DNA from: Diplosphaera chodatii
Taxonomy: Eukaryota > Chlorophyta > Trebouxiophyceae > Prasiolales > Stichococcaceae
Direction: 5' to 3'
Length of the DNA stretch: 64,000 nt
Assembly: GCA_032358165.1 (NCBI GenBank)
Contig: JAALGY010000032.1
Span: 2,108,001 to 2,172,000, forward strand
Position 1 is the first letter of the stretch; every line of letters begins with the position of its first letter. The notes beneath the pieces are model-generated. The model saw only the letters and a program-made list of their open reading frames with translations, ran no database searches and was not told the origin of the DNA. Both the position numbers and the translations under genes were made by a program. Below, in pieces: positions 1-10,203 of this stretch.

Positions 1-637
1 GGTGACTGCTGTACACCAGTTCGAGGGCGGTGTCTCTGAAGGCAACACTCAGTCGTGCTGCAGCCGCCTATCGCCTGGCAGCGTCCGCGTGTCGCCAGCC
101 GGACCGGCCTCCGCCCGCGCGCCGCGCCCAACGACTCGCCATTGTTGCGCAACCGACCGACGGTGTGCCGTCTTCGCGGCATCCGTGTGTGCTGAAGGTG
201 TTACAACGCGTGTGCCGCGTCAGACAACCCCGCGGACGTTTCGGTCGCCCATCCCGAAGTGATGCTTACATATACTGATGCGCAGTAGGCGACACGAGCT
301 CATGCATAGCGCCTTGTGGTGTGCGCTGCACAGCCTATCAGCGAGCGCAATGGCACGGCATTCACCGTGCTCCTGCTCGACTTGCGCAGCGTGAACACCA
401 CGGCTTTCATCATGCAGCCTCGCTGCACAATCGAACGCATCGTTGCAGAATGATGCCACTGACGATTTGCTGCAGTGCTGCGCAAAGAGCAATCGGGACA
501 CGCTTGATGCTGCTCACAACACACCAGGGCAACATGCAATGCCCCACTGGCATGCTGCTGCACTCGCAGATATCTGGATCGGCGGAGGGCGGTGACCGCG
601 GAGCAGCACCCAGCACCAAGGGGTGACGGCGCCGTGA
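1..637. other. No gene firmly identified at left edge
   Basis: Short open frames exist on the plus strand (for example 30-278, Ala/Arg-rich), but none shows a recognisable domain, and the stretch from about 280 to 637 shows no clear exon. It may hold introns and exons of the gene whose last exon ends at 1582. An acceptor-like AG at about 650 precedes the long open frame. Confidence 0.4.
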
Positions 638-1582
638 TTGACCGGCACGCAGTCGCTGGCAAAACAGAGAATGCGCAGCTCGCAGTGCAGCGGCGAGCTG
701 CCGTCGAGGTGGCTGCCGCCGGCGATCACAGGCGCACAAGCACCCGCTGAGGCTCGGCCGTCGGTAGGGGCTATACCTGTGCCGCATTCACACAAGCGGC
801 AGCAGGGCGGCGCCAGCGAGCTCACCTCCGCATTTGCACAGCTGCGGGCATCCCCAGCAGCGGCCAGCGGGGCGCGCGGCAGCTCTGGCCGCACCTCCCT
901 GCTGTCACAGCAGCTGCGCGGCAGCGCCACCGACTCCCCGGGCACCTCCTCGGCGGACAGCAGCCCCACGCCGCAGTCCGCGCTGCGGGGCGGGCCCCTG
1001 CACAGGCGCTTCACCATGCGCAGCGCACTTTCTGCAGAGCTGGCCGGGCTGCCGAGCTGCAGGCAGAGCCTTGCGCCCCGGCATAACACAGCAGCGCCAC
1101 ATCACGCCAACCCCGTTGGTATGGCCCACCTGCTGAACAACGGCCGGAGCTCCAGCAACCCGCTGCCACTGGTGCCCACGGGCTCCCATCAGCAGGTGGG
1201 ACAGCACACACCCGGCACATCGAGCGCCCCGTTCCATGCGGGCTGGCCCATCGGAAACGCCAGCCCTGCACGGCGGTGCGACAAGGACCGGGGGCTCGCC
1301 GGCCACCAGGTGCTGGTGGATGTGCGTTTACAGACAGGGGTGCCGCGGAGGCACAGCATGCAGAACGGTTTCAGCCCTGCGACTTCTCCCGGCAGCGTGA
1401 CGTCCTCTGCCGCCTCGCCGCCCACGATGCCGAGGGCAAGGCTGCCAGTCATGGTACCCGGGGCGCGCGCCTCGCTGCCGGGGCCGGGGCAGCTTGGCCA
1501 CGTGACTTCAGGCAGCAAACTGCATGTTCCTTTCGACTCTGAAGACGATGACCACGGCAGCTTTGGTGATCTGTCATTATAA
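638..1582 (+). CDS. Unidentified Ser/Pro/Gly-rich protein, 3' exon
   Basis: A long open frame of about 310 codons ends at 1580-1582. The frame opens at 638 with no ATG until 671, and a cagTCG acceptor at about 650 suggests that this is a terminal exon of a larger gene extending left. The product is low-complexity and rich in Ser, Pro, Gly, Ala and His, with no recognised domain. It closes with an acidic tail (PFDSEDDDHGSFGDLSL) that looks like a short linear binding motif rather than a folded domain. The 3' end faces the minus-strand gene ending at 1964. I do not recognise the family. A regulatory scaffold such as an autophagy or kinase-substrate protein is possible, but nothing visible proves it. 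Confidence 0.45.
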   Translation: MTGTQSLAKQRMRSSQCSGELPSRWLPPAITGAQAPAEARPSVGAIPVPHSHKRQQGGASELTSAFAQLRASPAAASGARGSSGRTSLLSQQLRGSATDSPGTSSADSSPTPQSALRGGPLHRRFTMRSALSAELAGLPSCRQSLAPRHNTAAPHHANPVGMAHLLNNGRSSSNPLPLVPTGSHQQVGQHTPGTSSAPFHAGWPIGNASPARRCDKDRGLAGHQVLVDVRLQTGVPRRHSMQNGFSPATSPGSVTSSAASPPTMPRARLPVMVPGARASLPGPGQLGHVTSGSKLHVPFDSEDDDHGSFGDLSL

Positions 1583-1927
1583 CGAGGTCTGCGCTGGGGT
1601 TAGATTCCGGTATCGCCAATGGGTTGCGTCGCCGGGGTTGGGTTGGTGAAGGTGTGAAATCCGAGAACTGCTATGAGCAACAGATGTCTGACTGGAACAA
1701 AAGCTGTGGTGCTTGAAAGTGAGCATTGTCATGCCACTTCTCTGATATGGTTTGACTTTGTGTGAACCTGGAATCGATTGCGAGAAGCGGAAGTGGACAG
1801 TAGGCCTGGTGTGCCAGCAGCTTGAAATGCGACAATGTCTAGAACAGCGGGGATGAAGTTGCTTTCCGGTTTGGTTGCGAGCGAGTTGCAGGTCTTGAAA
1901 GCCTAAATCAAACTGCAGCATGGTTCC

Positions 1928-1957
1928 AATCAGTGAGCACCGCCAATCAGTGAGCAC
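1928..1957. repeat. Short direct repeat, 15-nt unit twice
   Basis: The 15-nt word caatcagtgagcacc occurs twice, separated by two bases, in the spacer between the convergent ends at 1582 and 1964. It is a local duplication in 3' untranslated DNA, with no further function visible. Confidence 0.7.
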
Positions 1958-1963
1958 CCTGTG

Positions 1964-4900
1964 TCACCAGTCGTTCCAGCTGTCGCCGCTGCCCTGCACC
2001 CTGCCGGCGCGGTGCACAGGCGATGCGAGTGAGCGCGGCGGCGCCCCCTCTGCACCGTCCTGAGCGGCCCCGGCCCCGCTGGCCGCGCCGCCGCCGCCGC
2101 CCTCCTCCCCATCCCGGTCTCCCCATCCGAAGTCGTCTTCCCAGCCCGCCTCGGCTTCCGCCTGCTGCGACGTCTGCGCTGCCCCCGCCATGTCCGCCAG
2201 CTGCACCCTGCGTCAGCGCAAACATGAATGTGCACCAATGCGACCTCGCTGCAGTGTTGCCACTTATGTGGGAGATCGTCATTGAGCATTGCGGCTGAGG
2301 GTGCCCGCATACCCAATGCAGCACCAGATGCATGCGTACTGCTGAAGCGATGTGACACCACCTGCACACCTCTGGTACTTTGGGCCACTGCGGCCGCTGC
2401 CGACCTTGCGGTACACCACCACAACTGCGACAATGGCAAGCAGCCCGACCAGTGCTGCGCCCGCCACGCTGTACAGGAAGGAGGAACCACTCACAATCCT
2501 GCCACCACTATGCTGTGCACACGGCAAGCGAGGCAATCCCTCTCAGCTGTGTCACTTCTGAGTGCGATAAAGCAGTGCGCACCCAAACATGTTGCGGGAG
2601 GTGCCGACGCCGGACACCAGCGCCTGCAGCCGTGCAGCATAGCTGGGCTGCTCTGGGCCAGCCTGTGCTGCCTGCGCGTCTGCTTCTGTCCTCCTGAAAG
2701 CGGCAAACTTGATCCTACTTTGGAACGCAGCCGTTGCATACGATAGGCACAGCTGGCGGCGGCATATCTACTTCTTTGCCATGAGGTCCAAAGCGAACCC
2801 ACCCATTTGCTGTCTTGGACGCAGCCTTTGTGTCCAGCTTGCCCTCTGCCTGTTTGCTGGTTGCCTGCTCCCCTGAACCTTCCGCCCCTGCGCAAGTGCA
2901 TGGGCAAGGTGAGTTGTGATCTCGGTTGCTCATTGCATCACCCTGCACCAGACAGGCAGGACATGTGGTGACCCCACCTGTGCTCGCCGCCCTGGCAGCT
3001 TCTTCCTTCGCCGCAGCCTTTGCTGCCTCTTGCTTCGTTGCTGCTTTGGCTGCCTCCTCCTTTGCTGCTGCTTTGGCTGCCTCTTCCTTCTTCGCCGCTG
3101 CCTGTGCCGCTGCTTGCTTTGCAGCTGCCTCCTTGGCTCTGGCAGCGTCTGCCTCTGCCTTGTCCTGGGCTGCCTTTGCCTTGGCCGCCTTTGCCTTGGC
3201 TGCCTTTGCCTTTGCAGCCTTCGCCTTTGCTGCCTTCGCCTTGGCAGCCTTCGCCTTGGCAGCCCTCTCTTGCTCAGCGGCAGCCTCTGCCGCGGCTCTG
3301 GTGTCTGCTGCGGGCTCTGGAGCGGGGGCTGTTGCTGCGGCCCCAGGTGCCTGCTGCAGTGCTGCCTTTGCTGCGCCGGCCTTGCCGTCTGACTCGGGGG
3401 CTGGCTCCGGCGCTGCGCCTGCCTGCTGTGCCCGCTGCTTCTGGCCTGGCTTGCCGCTGTCATGCAGTCTCGGCGCCTGCGCAGCGCACTCAGCCTGTCT
3501 TTTGTTGTTGCAAGCCCCTGTTGATGCATCACGGTTACTATTGCGCATGTAGCAAAGCAACCCTTGCCTATGCACTGACTTCATGATCGAGGTGTCGTCA
3601 GACCTGAGCATCAAGCGCGGCCTTGCCGCTGTGGTCGGCGGCACCGGCAGTGCCGTCCTCTGCCAAGGGTGCTCCTATGTTGGCATCGTCGCCTGCATGG
3701 CTGACTGGTGCGGGCGCTGTCGCATCCTCCTGACGCACTGCTCCATCGTCCACTGCCGCCGCACCAGCTTTGCCGGCCGTCTGTTTGATACCCTTGTTGC
3801 CCTTCATGACTGCCGTTTCCTGGGATCCACTGTCCGCACTTCCTGGCGTAGCCGCTTTCTCGTCAACTGGACAATCCACAAATGCAGTCTGAGCAAGACA
3901 TGTGACATCCTTCTCGCAAAAGTAGCGGCAATGTGGTAAGGCTCAGCCTCACCTGAGCTGCTTGACTCTTCGGCAAACTCCTCGATCTGTGCTGCAGTGC
4001 CAGCGGGCTCCTTGTTTGTCCCGCGCTTGCCTGTTGGAATGTCAGTAGTGCCATCTGCGTCTTCAGATGCATCTGATTTGCCGCTGCCGACGCCAACCGA
4101 CTTCCCTGTGCTGCTCTGTGCCTCCGACTGATCGTCCTCTATGTCAGCTGCTGCGTCTGAGTCTTGTGGTTTGCTGTGCTGCTCGTCCGGTGCCTCTGCA
4201 TCAGCGTCTGTGCCACTTCCTGGGCTGGAGCGCGTGCCAGCGGCTGGGTTGTCTTGTAAACTAGCTGCTGGTTCTGCCCCTTCGCTTGCACCTTCAGCAG
4301 CTGAACCCCCGCCGCCGCTGCCGCCGCCGCCGTCGCCGCCGCTGTCGCCACTGCTGTCCAATGGCCCAGTGGGATCGGGATATCGCCTGACAGCCCTGGG
4401 CTGGCTGCTGCTGCTATCAGAGCCGACACCGTCAGCAGCCGCTGCCTCAGACTTGCTGCTACTGTCTCCCATCATGTCATTTGGGCCGGCGTCAACTGCG
4501 GCGGTGTCCTTCCCGGCTGATGTGCCATCTGAACTATTGCTTTCGCCTCGTGCCTTCGTGTCTGTCGACAGAGAACCGACATCGTCCTGGGATTGGGTGC
4601 CATCCGAGAGGTCTGGGCTGGTATTGCTGCGTGTCTCGGCTGCAGTTGCTGCTGCAGGCGTGTCATCCTCTGCAGCGTCTGTAGCACCAGCATCGCCAGC
4701 CAACGGGTCGTATGCAGCATCGCCGTCATCTGGATCGCCACTGCGGTCGCCAGCTCCCTGGGCGGTCTGCACGGTGCCTGCTGCTGCTGCGCTGCCGGCA
4801 GGCCGCTCCTCTCCGCCCGGCGCTGCGTCCGGCTCTCCTGCGTTGCCAACAGCATGACCACGATGCACTTGACCCGGAATGCCATCGCAGGCAGCCTCGT

Positions 4901-5094
4901 TTGGGAGTGAAGCAGTGCAAAGCAAAACTATATCTGCAGCAATGGTCACCTTGCTGCAGTGACCTGCGGTAGCCGGACTGGCGCGGTGCGCCCCCTGCAG
5001 AGACACCCTGCTGCGCTGCTGAGCACACCAGCGCAGGCGCACTGAGCAACAGGACCATGAGCAGCAGGCTCAGACGATGCCTCGAGCCCTCCAT
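1964..5094 (-). CDS. Signal-peptide, single-TM protein with Ala/Lys repeats
   Basis: I do not recognise this family. The ATG at 5094-5092 opens a clear signal peptide (MEGSRHRLSLLLMVLLLSAP, then ALVCSA). After an intron comes a long acidic Ser/Gly/Asp/Ala-rich region (about 4850-3600). Next is an Ala/Lys segment (about 3270-2990) with six KAKAA-type pentads followed by EEAAKAAAK-type repeats, which should form a long charged helix. A short exon near 2710-2580 follows. A hydrophobic helix (YSVAGAALVGLLAIVAVVVV) sits near 2480-2400. The last exon encodes a tail with GWEDDFGWGD and a terminal DSWNDW, with stop at 1966-1964. The expected topology is type I: large luminal or extracellular low-complexity region, one helix, short acidic-aromatic cytosolic tail. 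The tail resembles tryptophan-based sorting motifs (inference). A cell-wall or secretory-pathway protein is plausible. Internal exon borders are approximate. Confidence 0.7.
3165..3275 (-). repeat. 15-nt coding tandem repeat (KAKAA pentads)
   Basis: Within the membrane-protein gene a 15-nt unit is repeated about six times with silent third-base differences, encoding (A)KAKAA pentads. The synonymous variation between units suggests the peptide repeat is maintained by selection rather than being a fresh replication slippage. Degenerate KEEAAKAA repeats follow at about 2990-3110. Confidence 0.75.
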
Positions 5095-5636
5095 GCGTGC
5101 TCTCGCGTGCTGTTTGCAGTCAGTCCTCCGATTGGTGAGATATTCTGTGCATTGCGGTGCCTTGCATGAAAGAGCTTCACAACACTGCAGCGAAGGACTG
5201 TGCTTGTATGTGTAGCTGCTATTTCTCAGCTTGGATCCATAGCAGTGGAAAGTGAGAGTGCCGGAAAATTGAATGACATGTGAGCAGCACCAACACCCCG
5301 AAAGGGGATATCCTGGCTAGTGGGTTATGAGCCCACATGCATCGCCTTTGTCAAATGGGATCCGCTCTTTACCCAGCAACCAATGCGATCTTTACTCCAT
5401 TTGACGTCACACCGAGCTCACCGTGCCCTCTGAGGAATGCCCAGTCAGAGAGCGGATTAGTACGCAAGGTTCACTGCTGCATACTGCTCAGCACGTCTTG
5501 ACCATCATGTACAGGTTGCGCAGCAGAACTCCGAAGCAATAGTCGCCACTCCCACCTCATGTACAGTATCTACATCTGAATGTTTGCTATGGGCCTGGCG
5601 CCACTCCTGGGACAGTGCCCTGATCACCCAAGATGC
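5095..5636. promoter_or_regulatory. Spacer upstream of membrane-protein gene
   Basis: About 540 bp separate the start of the minus-strand membrane-protein gene (5094) from the stop of the uridine kinase gene (5637), also on the minus strand. It must hold the 5' flank of the former and 3' untranslated sequence of the latter. No coding exon, RNA gene or clear TATA box was seen. Confidence 0.4.
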
Positions 5637-8406
5637 TCACTCGCAGAAGTACCTGTCTCCAAAGCCGCCGCAGCCTGGCACAACCTGATAGCCTGGGCCC
5701 ACGCCCTCATCGATCTCGGATGTCACGACGGTCACCTGCAGGAACGCACACCAGCCCTTCAGGAACATCAGGATTTTGCATCTGACGTCAAAAGTGACAG
5801 CCTCGAAAGACCGTCGAGCTGCCGACCTTGGGGTACCGACGGCATATGTTGGTCAGGCCCTCGGGCGCAGCAATGAGGGTGAGGAACAGGATCTTGCCCT
5901 CCTCCACCCCCTTCCCGAGCAGCACCTGTTGGCACAATCAGGGTGCAGCCTGTGATGGTGTGAGGCGCCACACATGGCAGTCCGTGCAGGTGAGTGCAAA
6001 TCAGGACTGTGGCGATGATTCATGCCCGTACTGCACCTCGATCGCCTTCACAGCCGAGGAGCCGCAGCCGAGCATGGGGTCCAGCAGCAGCACGTGCCGC
6101 TCTGCAATGTCCCGCGGGAGCTTCTCATACACTAGTGCCTGCTCCATTGCTGCATCACCCACCCTGTTCACGTTCAGTCGACACCAGTCATCCTCTGTGT
6201 CGAGCCATGTGCATGCCATGTTCCTGGGGATCACATGGCATCCTGGTGTCTGCGAAGCACCATGGTTGTACCACAGCACGGAGGCAGAGAGCAAGAAAGG
6301 ACACGCACTGCACCTGTGCACGAGGATCTTGCCGATCTTGATGCCCTTGCAGCATGCCCGTAGCGCATTCTCCATGGACTCGCCCGACCGGATGATGGAC
6401 ACGCCGCACAGCTTCTTGGCAAAGTCCACGCCCACATACTGCCGGCCTGTGGGCGTCTCCACTGTGCGCTCCTTGAACGGCAGGTGCCCCAGGCCTGACA
6501 CAGCACAACGTTGTTGGCCTTGCAGACACTACTTGAGCAATGCACAGACAATCGACAGGTGCGCAGCACACCATTCTGCGCAGTCCAGCAACATTTGATG
6601 TTTGCGAGGCATCAGCACCAAGCCCCACCTGCTTCTACAACCAGGCGCAGCAGGCGGTCGGCGTAGAAGACGAAGTCGGGGGTGGAGGTGCGGCGGTCGC
6701 GGATGATGGTGTGCATGCCGCGGATCTGAAAGTTGCTGGGGATGACCTGCAGGTTGTGGAAGATGCGCCGCAGGTCGTGCTGCTGCAGCTGCAGCGCAGC
6801 AAGCGAGCGCACAGGTCAGTGCCCTGTGGCTAGCACGCTCTGGCAGCAATGCATACAGCGGGTACTGATACGGGTGTGTTGTGCTCTTTACTTACCTTCA
6901 TCTTGATGTGCTCCGTGATGAGGCTGATGGCCACCTGATTCGGCTCCTCCCTGCGCACAATCTACACGTTGAACAGCCTGCCACCTGCACCTGCACCTGA
7001 TCCAGCCGCGGCCACTTGATGACACCAGCCACGCTGCAGCCGCTTGCCTGGCCCAGGGGACGATGACGTCTGCGTGCTTGCGGCTGGGCGCGACGTAGGT
7101 GTCGAACGCGGGCTTGACGAACCTGGTGTACTGCTGGATGACGCCCGCCACATCCCGGCCCCTGTCCACGATGTCCCGCTGTATCCTGCGAGACACAACT
7201 GGTAGGTTGTCTGTGTTGTGCCCTGAACGCCTGCAGACGTTGGCCGTGCACAAGCTCCAACGTAATTAGCATATTCTGACCCCACAGTGACCCCAAGCAC
7301 ACCCTGCTAGCTGTCCTGCTGTGAGGGCTCCGCTTGGAGCATATGTTATCCTGCTCTGGCAGCTGTGAGGGAAAGGCACCTGCGCGCCAGCCGCACGTCA
7401 TCGTCGGTGTCCACAAAGATCTTCATGTTGAGCATGCCGCACACCGCCGGCTCGTGCAGCACCAGGATGCCCTCGATGATGACGACGTCGGCGGGCTCCA
7501 CCCGCTGTGTCCGCGCCGAGCGCTGGTGCGTCACGAAGTCGTACTCTGGCACCTCCACCGCCTTCATTGCCTGCATGCCCCAGTGTCACCGCCGCACATC
7601 TGCATCACGTCCGCCAGGCTGCAGGCAGATGTGAGAGGCGGAGCAGTGCTGCCACCATGTGCACTTACAGACAAGCTGCTGAGCTCCGACCGGAAAGCAG
7701 TGCGGCTGTATGCAGCTTGCAAGCCCATGCGACGCATGGTGCAGGCATGTGCTGAAACAAACAGCACCTGTAGGTCCTGCATGCACTTGACCAACTCCTC
7801 ATGATCAAACGCATTGGGGCTGTCAAAGTCGTAGTCTGCAAGGCGTACACCATTAGACTCTCAGCCAACCGGAGCGATCACAGAGGGCACAATGCACAGC
7901 GCCTCACGCGTCAATTATGCAGACTTACCCGCCACATGCTTGAGCTCCTCCTCTGTCAGACTCCTGTAGAACGAGTCCTGGGACAGCATCACGACGCACT
8001 GATCGTTGAGCCGCTGCTTGACCAGGTCACACACCGTCGTCTTGCCGGACGCTGTGCCGCCTGCGGCAGCAAAGCCGACGTCATCAAGATGCGTCAGGCA
8101 AGGCATCACACCGGGCCCGCAACCGAGTGGTGCACCTGCCACGCCGATGAAGAACGGCTGCGAGCGGTGGCGGCGGCTGGCTCTGGCTGTACCGGGCGAG
8201 TCCCCGGGCAGGCTGCTGTGCCATGAGTGGCTGTCCGGCGAGCACGCACCATTGCCGGCCTTGAGGGGTGACAAGCTGCCGCCACAGCTGGACGAATGCA
8301 CAAGCCGTCTGAAGTCGTCGCTCAGCGCGTCGTGGACGTGCTGTGAGCCCAGCCCATTCTCCAAAGGTGGGATGCAGTCTGTTATTGATGCGGCACTCTC
8401 CACCAT
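5637..8406 (-). CDS. UKL: Uridine kinase / uracil phosphoribosyltransferase fusion
   Basis: This is a plant-type uridine kinase-like protein of pyrimidine salvage: uridine or cytidine plus ATP gives UMP/CMP, and the C-terminal half resembles uracil phosphoribosyltransferase. Exon 1 ends in FFIGVAG at 8136 and exon 2 begins at 8060 with GTASGKTT, so an intron splits the Walker A loop (GVAGGTASGKTT). Kinase blocks follow: SQDSFYR, YDFDSPNAFDHE near 7838-7800, then EPADVVIIEGILVL and KIFVDTDDDVRLARR (about 7510-7375). RDIVDRGRDVAGVIQQY is near 7190-7130. UPRT blocks are FHNLQVIPSNFQIRGMHTII, PTGRQYVGVDF and LLLDPMLGCGSSAV. The last exons give GKILFLTLIAAPEGL and TSEIDEGVGPGYQVVPG, closing at FGDRYFCE and a TGA at 5639-5637. 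The ATG at 8406 has context gccATGg; the frame is open 5' to 8499. In plants such fusions act mainly as uridine kinases, so UPRT activity is not assured. Confidence 0.93.
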
Positions 8407-8812
8407 GGCAACGCCCGGTGCCGCCGTGAGTTGCCTTGGTGGATCAACTGCTGAATAAATGTGATGCAGCCGTACTGAAGGCAGCGGCGACTCGCACACA
8501 CGTGCAAGAGTGCCCGCGCACTACATGCTGCAGCAGGCGCGGTGTCAAATGCCAAGGTCAGGTTGCAGTCCCTCAGTACACCGTGCCATCGGCGTCTTGG
8601 CAGCGGATCCTGACTGTATGACAGTGACTGCAGTATGCTGCATTTACTGTGCCAATGTGGCATCGCCGACTGCCGAAGTGTTTCAGCTCATGGATTACGA
8701 GGGATGAGCTGGCTGTGCGCTTGCAGCACAAATCAGAGATCAGCGTGTGCAACGGAGCAATTGTTCACAGCTGCACCCACGCGGAAGGCTGATTGGTCAC
8801 TGTGGCTGCAGC
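8407..8812. promoter_or_regulatory. Divergent spacer, uridine kinase / bPH gene
   Basis: About 400 bp lie between the start of the minus-strand uridine kinase gene and the plus-strand bPH-domain gene, so it probably serves as promoter region for both. No coding exon was found. No convincing TATA box is visible. Confidence 0.45.
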
Positions 8813-9978
8813 ATGACAAGCAGCTTTGCTGCATCCAGGGCTGCGTTACCAGTCAGTAGACAGCCATGCTGCCGGTCGGCTGCGCAGCTGGTGCCACTGC
8901 AGTTGATTTGCATCTCCAGCCCGCTGCAGCATCGAAGAAGATGCCATGCACCCCGCGGAGGGCACATCTGCAGCGCCACGCGCGGTGAGCATGGTGCCGT
9001 ATGCCACCTTGCATGCACAGACTAGGCGCGCCCCACCTGCATGCAAACATGTGACCAATCACCTGCAGACGGTGGCAGTGGGGAGGTGACTCGCTCCATG
9101 GCGGAGGTGGAGGGAGATGAAGAGGTGTTTCACGAAGGCAGAGGAGCCCCGGCTGAGCTTGTTGTGTCGCTGCTGCTCGGCGCGACACTGCTCTATCTGG
9201 TGCACAGCACTGTATCACGTATTCGGTCGAGCCGACAGCATCCAGCACTGGATGGCATCTCTGCACATGATAACATCAGGGGTTGTGCATGATCGTGCTG
9301 CCCTTGCAATGCAGCCGCTGACAGCGCAGTCAATTGGCAGGCGCCTCTGGATCAGCTACAAGTTCACCAACAAACGGCTTATCGTCAGCAACACGTGATC
9401 GATCAAGCTGATTGAGCGCTGCATATATCCATAAACACACCATGCAAGGGTACATGTCGCAATACTCTGGATGTTTGGACCTGCAGGTCACCGTTTTTCT
9501 CAAAGGAGGTCTGTGCATATGCATCTGCTTATGAGATGATTCTACATGTGTCCATGGGTATCACCTGCGACTAGGCGTGACTTGCGATTTCAGCTTTTCA
9601 GGTGCAAGTATTGTACGGGAATATTAGGGAAGTAAGGTCAGCGCCGCGAGCCTTTGGGTGAGAAAGTGACACGATTGGTTGGCATTGCTCTCAATCCTGC
9701 ATGTATTCACGTGCACACCTCATTGCTGACATGCCTGTTGTCCTTTGTTCAGGCTTTGGGGAGACATGGTGCGCCCTGTGACACACACATTGCATGTCGC
9801 TGCAACAGAGTATGGTGTACTTGGTCGACAGCAGTGTTCTATCATCCTGCTGCGCTCAAAAGCTTGGTTCGCCACCACTGTGCAGGTGATATTCTTGAAG
9901 GACGGCAGCAGGTTGGAGCTGCTTGCAGTTGAAGACCATCTGAAGCTGAAGAAATTTGTTGAGCGGCAACTCGCCTAA
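8813..9978 (+). CDS. Plastid-targeted bacterial-PH-like membrane protein
   Basis: This is a homologue of the small plant/algal protein of unknown role with a bacterial-type PH (bPH) domain, predicted in chloroplast membranes. Seven exons can be placed: 8813-8984, 9069-9199, 9315-9394, 9487-9508, 9602-9657, 9753-9768 and 9886-9978. Together they give 189 codons in a continuous frame. Residues 1-60 (MTSSFAASRAALPVSRQP...) are Ser/Ala/Arg-rich, as in a transit peptide. The block EVFHEGRGAPAELVVSLLLG leads into a membrane segment, then RRLWISYKFTNKRLIVSNT, VQVLYGNIREVRSAPRAFG and the family signature GLWGDMVIFLKDGSRLELL, ending FVERQLA. Exons 4 and 6 are only 22 and 16 nt, yet both restore residues expected from plant relatives (SPFFSKE and FGLWGDM), which supports them. 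The biochemical function is not known. Confidence 0.88.
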
Positions 9979-10203
9979 GGCACTGTGGCAACCTGCACCT
10001 GCTGTTGTTTCTGTAACCCCCAAACTGAATCCTACAGAAGTAATGTCTGCCTACAGCAGCAGAAAGTTCACTGGTGCAATCGCCGGCCTGATCCACGGGA
10101 CACACAGAGCAGCAGCTGCGTGAGCTGTCGTGCACGAGTAGTGCTGCAGCCGAGACTGAGGCTGAAAGGCAGCAACCCCGCACGCTCGTCTCACAGTGAT
10201 TGA
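9979..10203. other. Tail-to-tail spacer, bPH gene / RAPTOR
   Basis: Only about 225 bp separate the two convergent stop codons, so the 3' untranslated regions probably overlap or abut. No plant-type AATAAA is obvious; green algae often use TGTAA instead. Nothing else is visible. Confidence 0.4.

Noticed and set aside
2926..3586. Several long plus-strand frames rich in Ala, Leu or Cys
   Set aside because: They are antisense shadows of the Ala/Lys-rich repeat exon of the minus-strand membrane protein, whose codon repeats keep all frames open.
4141..4857. 238-codon Ser/Ala/Pro-rich plus-strand frame
   Set aside because: It is antisense to the acidic Ser/Gly/Asp exon of the same minus-strand gene, which connects to a signal peptide and membrane helix.
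5285..5330. Short stem (ccccgaaagggg) suggesting an RNA gene
   Set aside because: The stem is only four to five pairs, with no conserved tRNA, snoRNA or riboswitch features around it.
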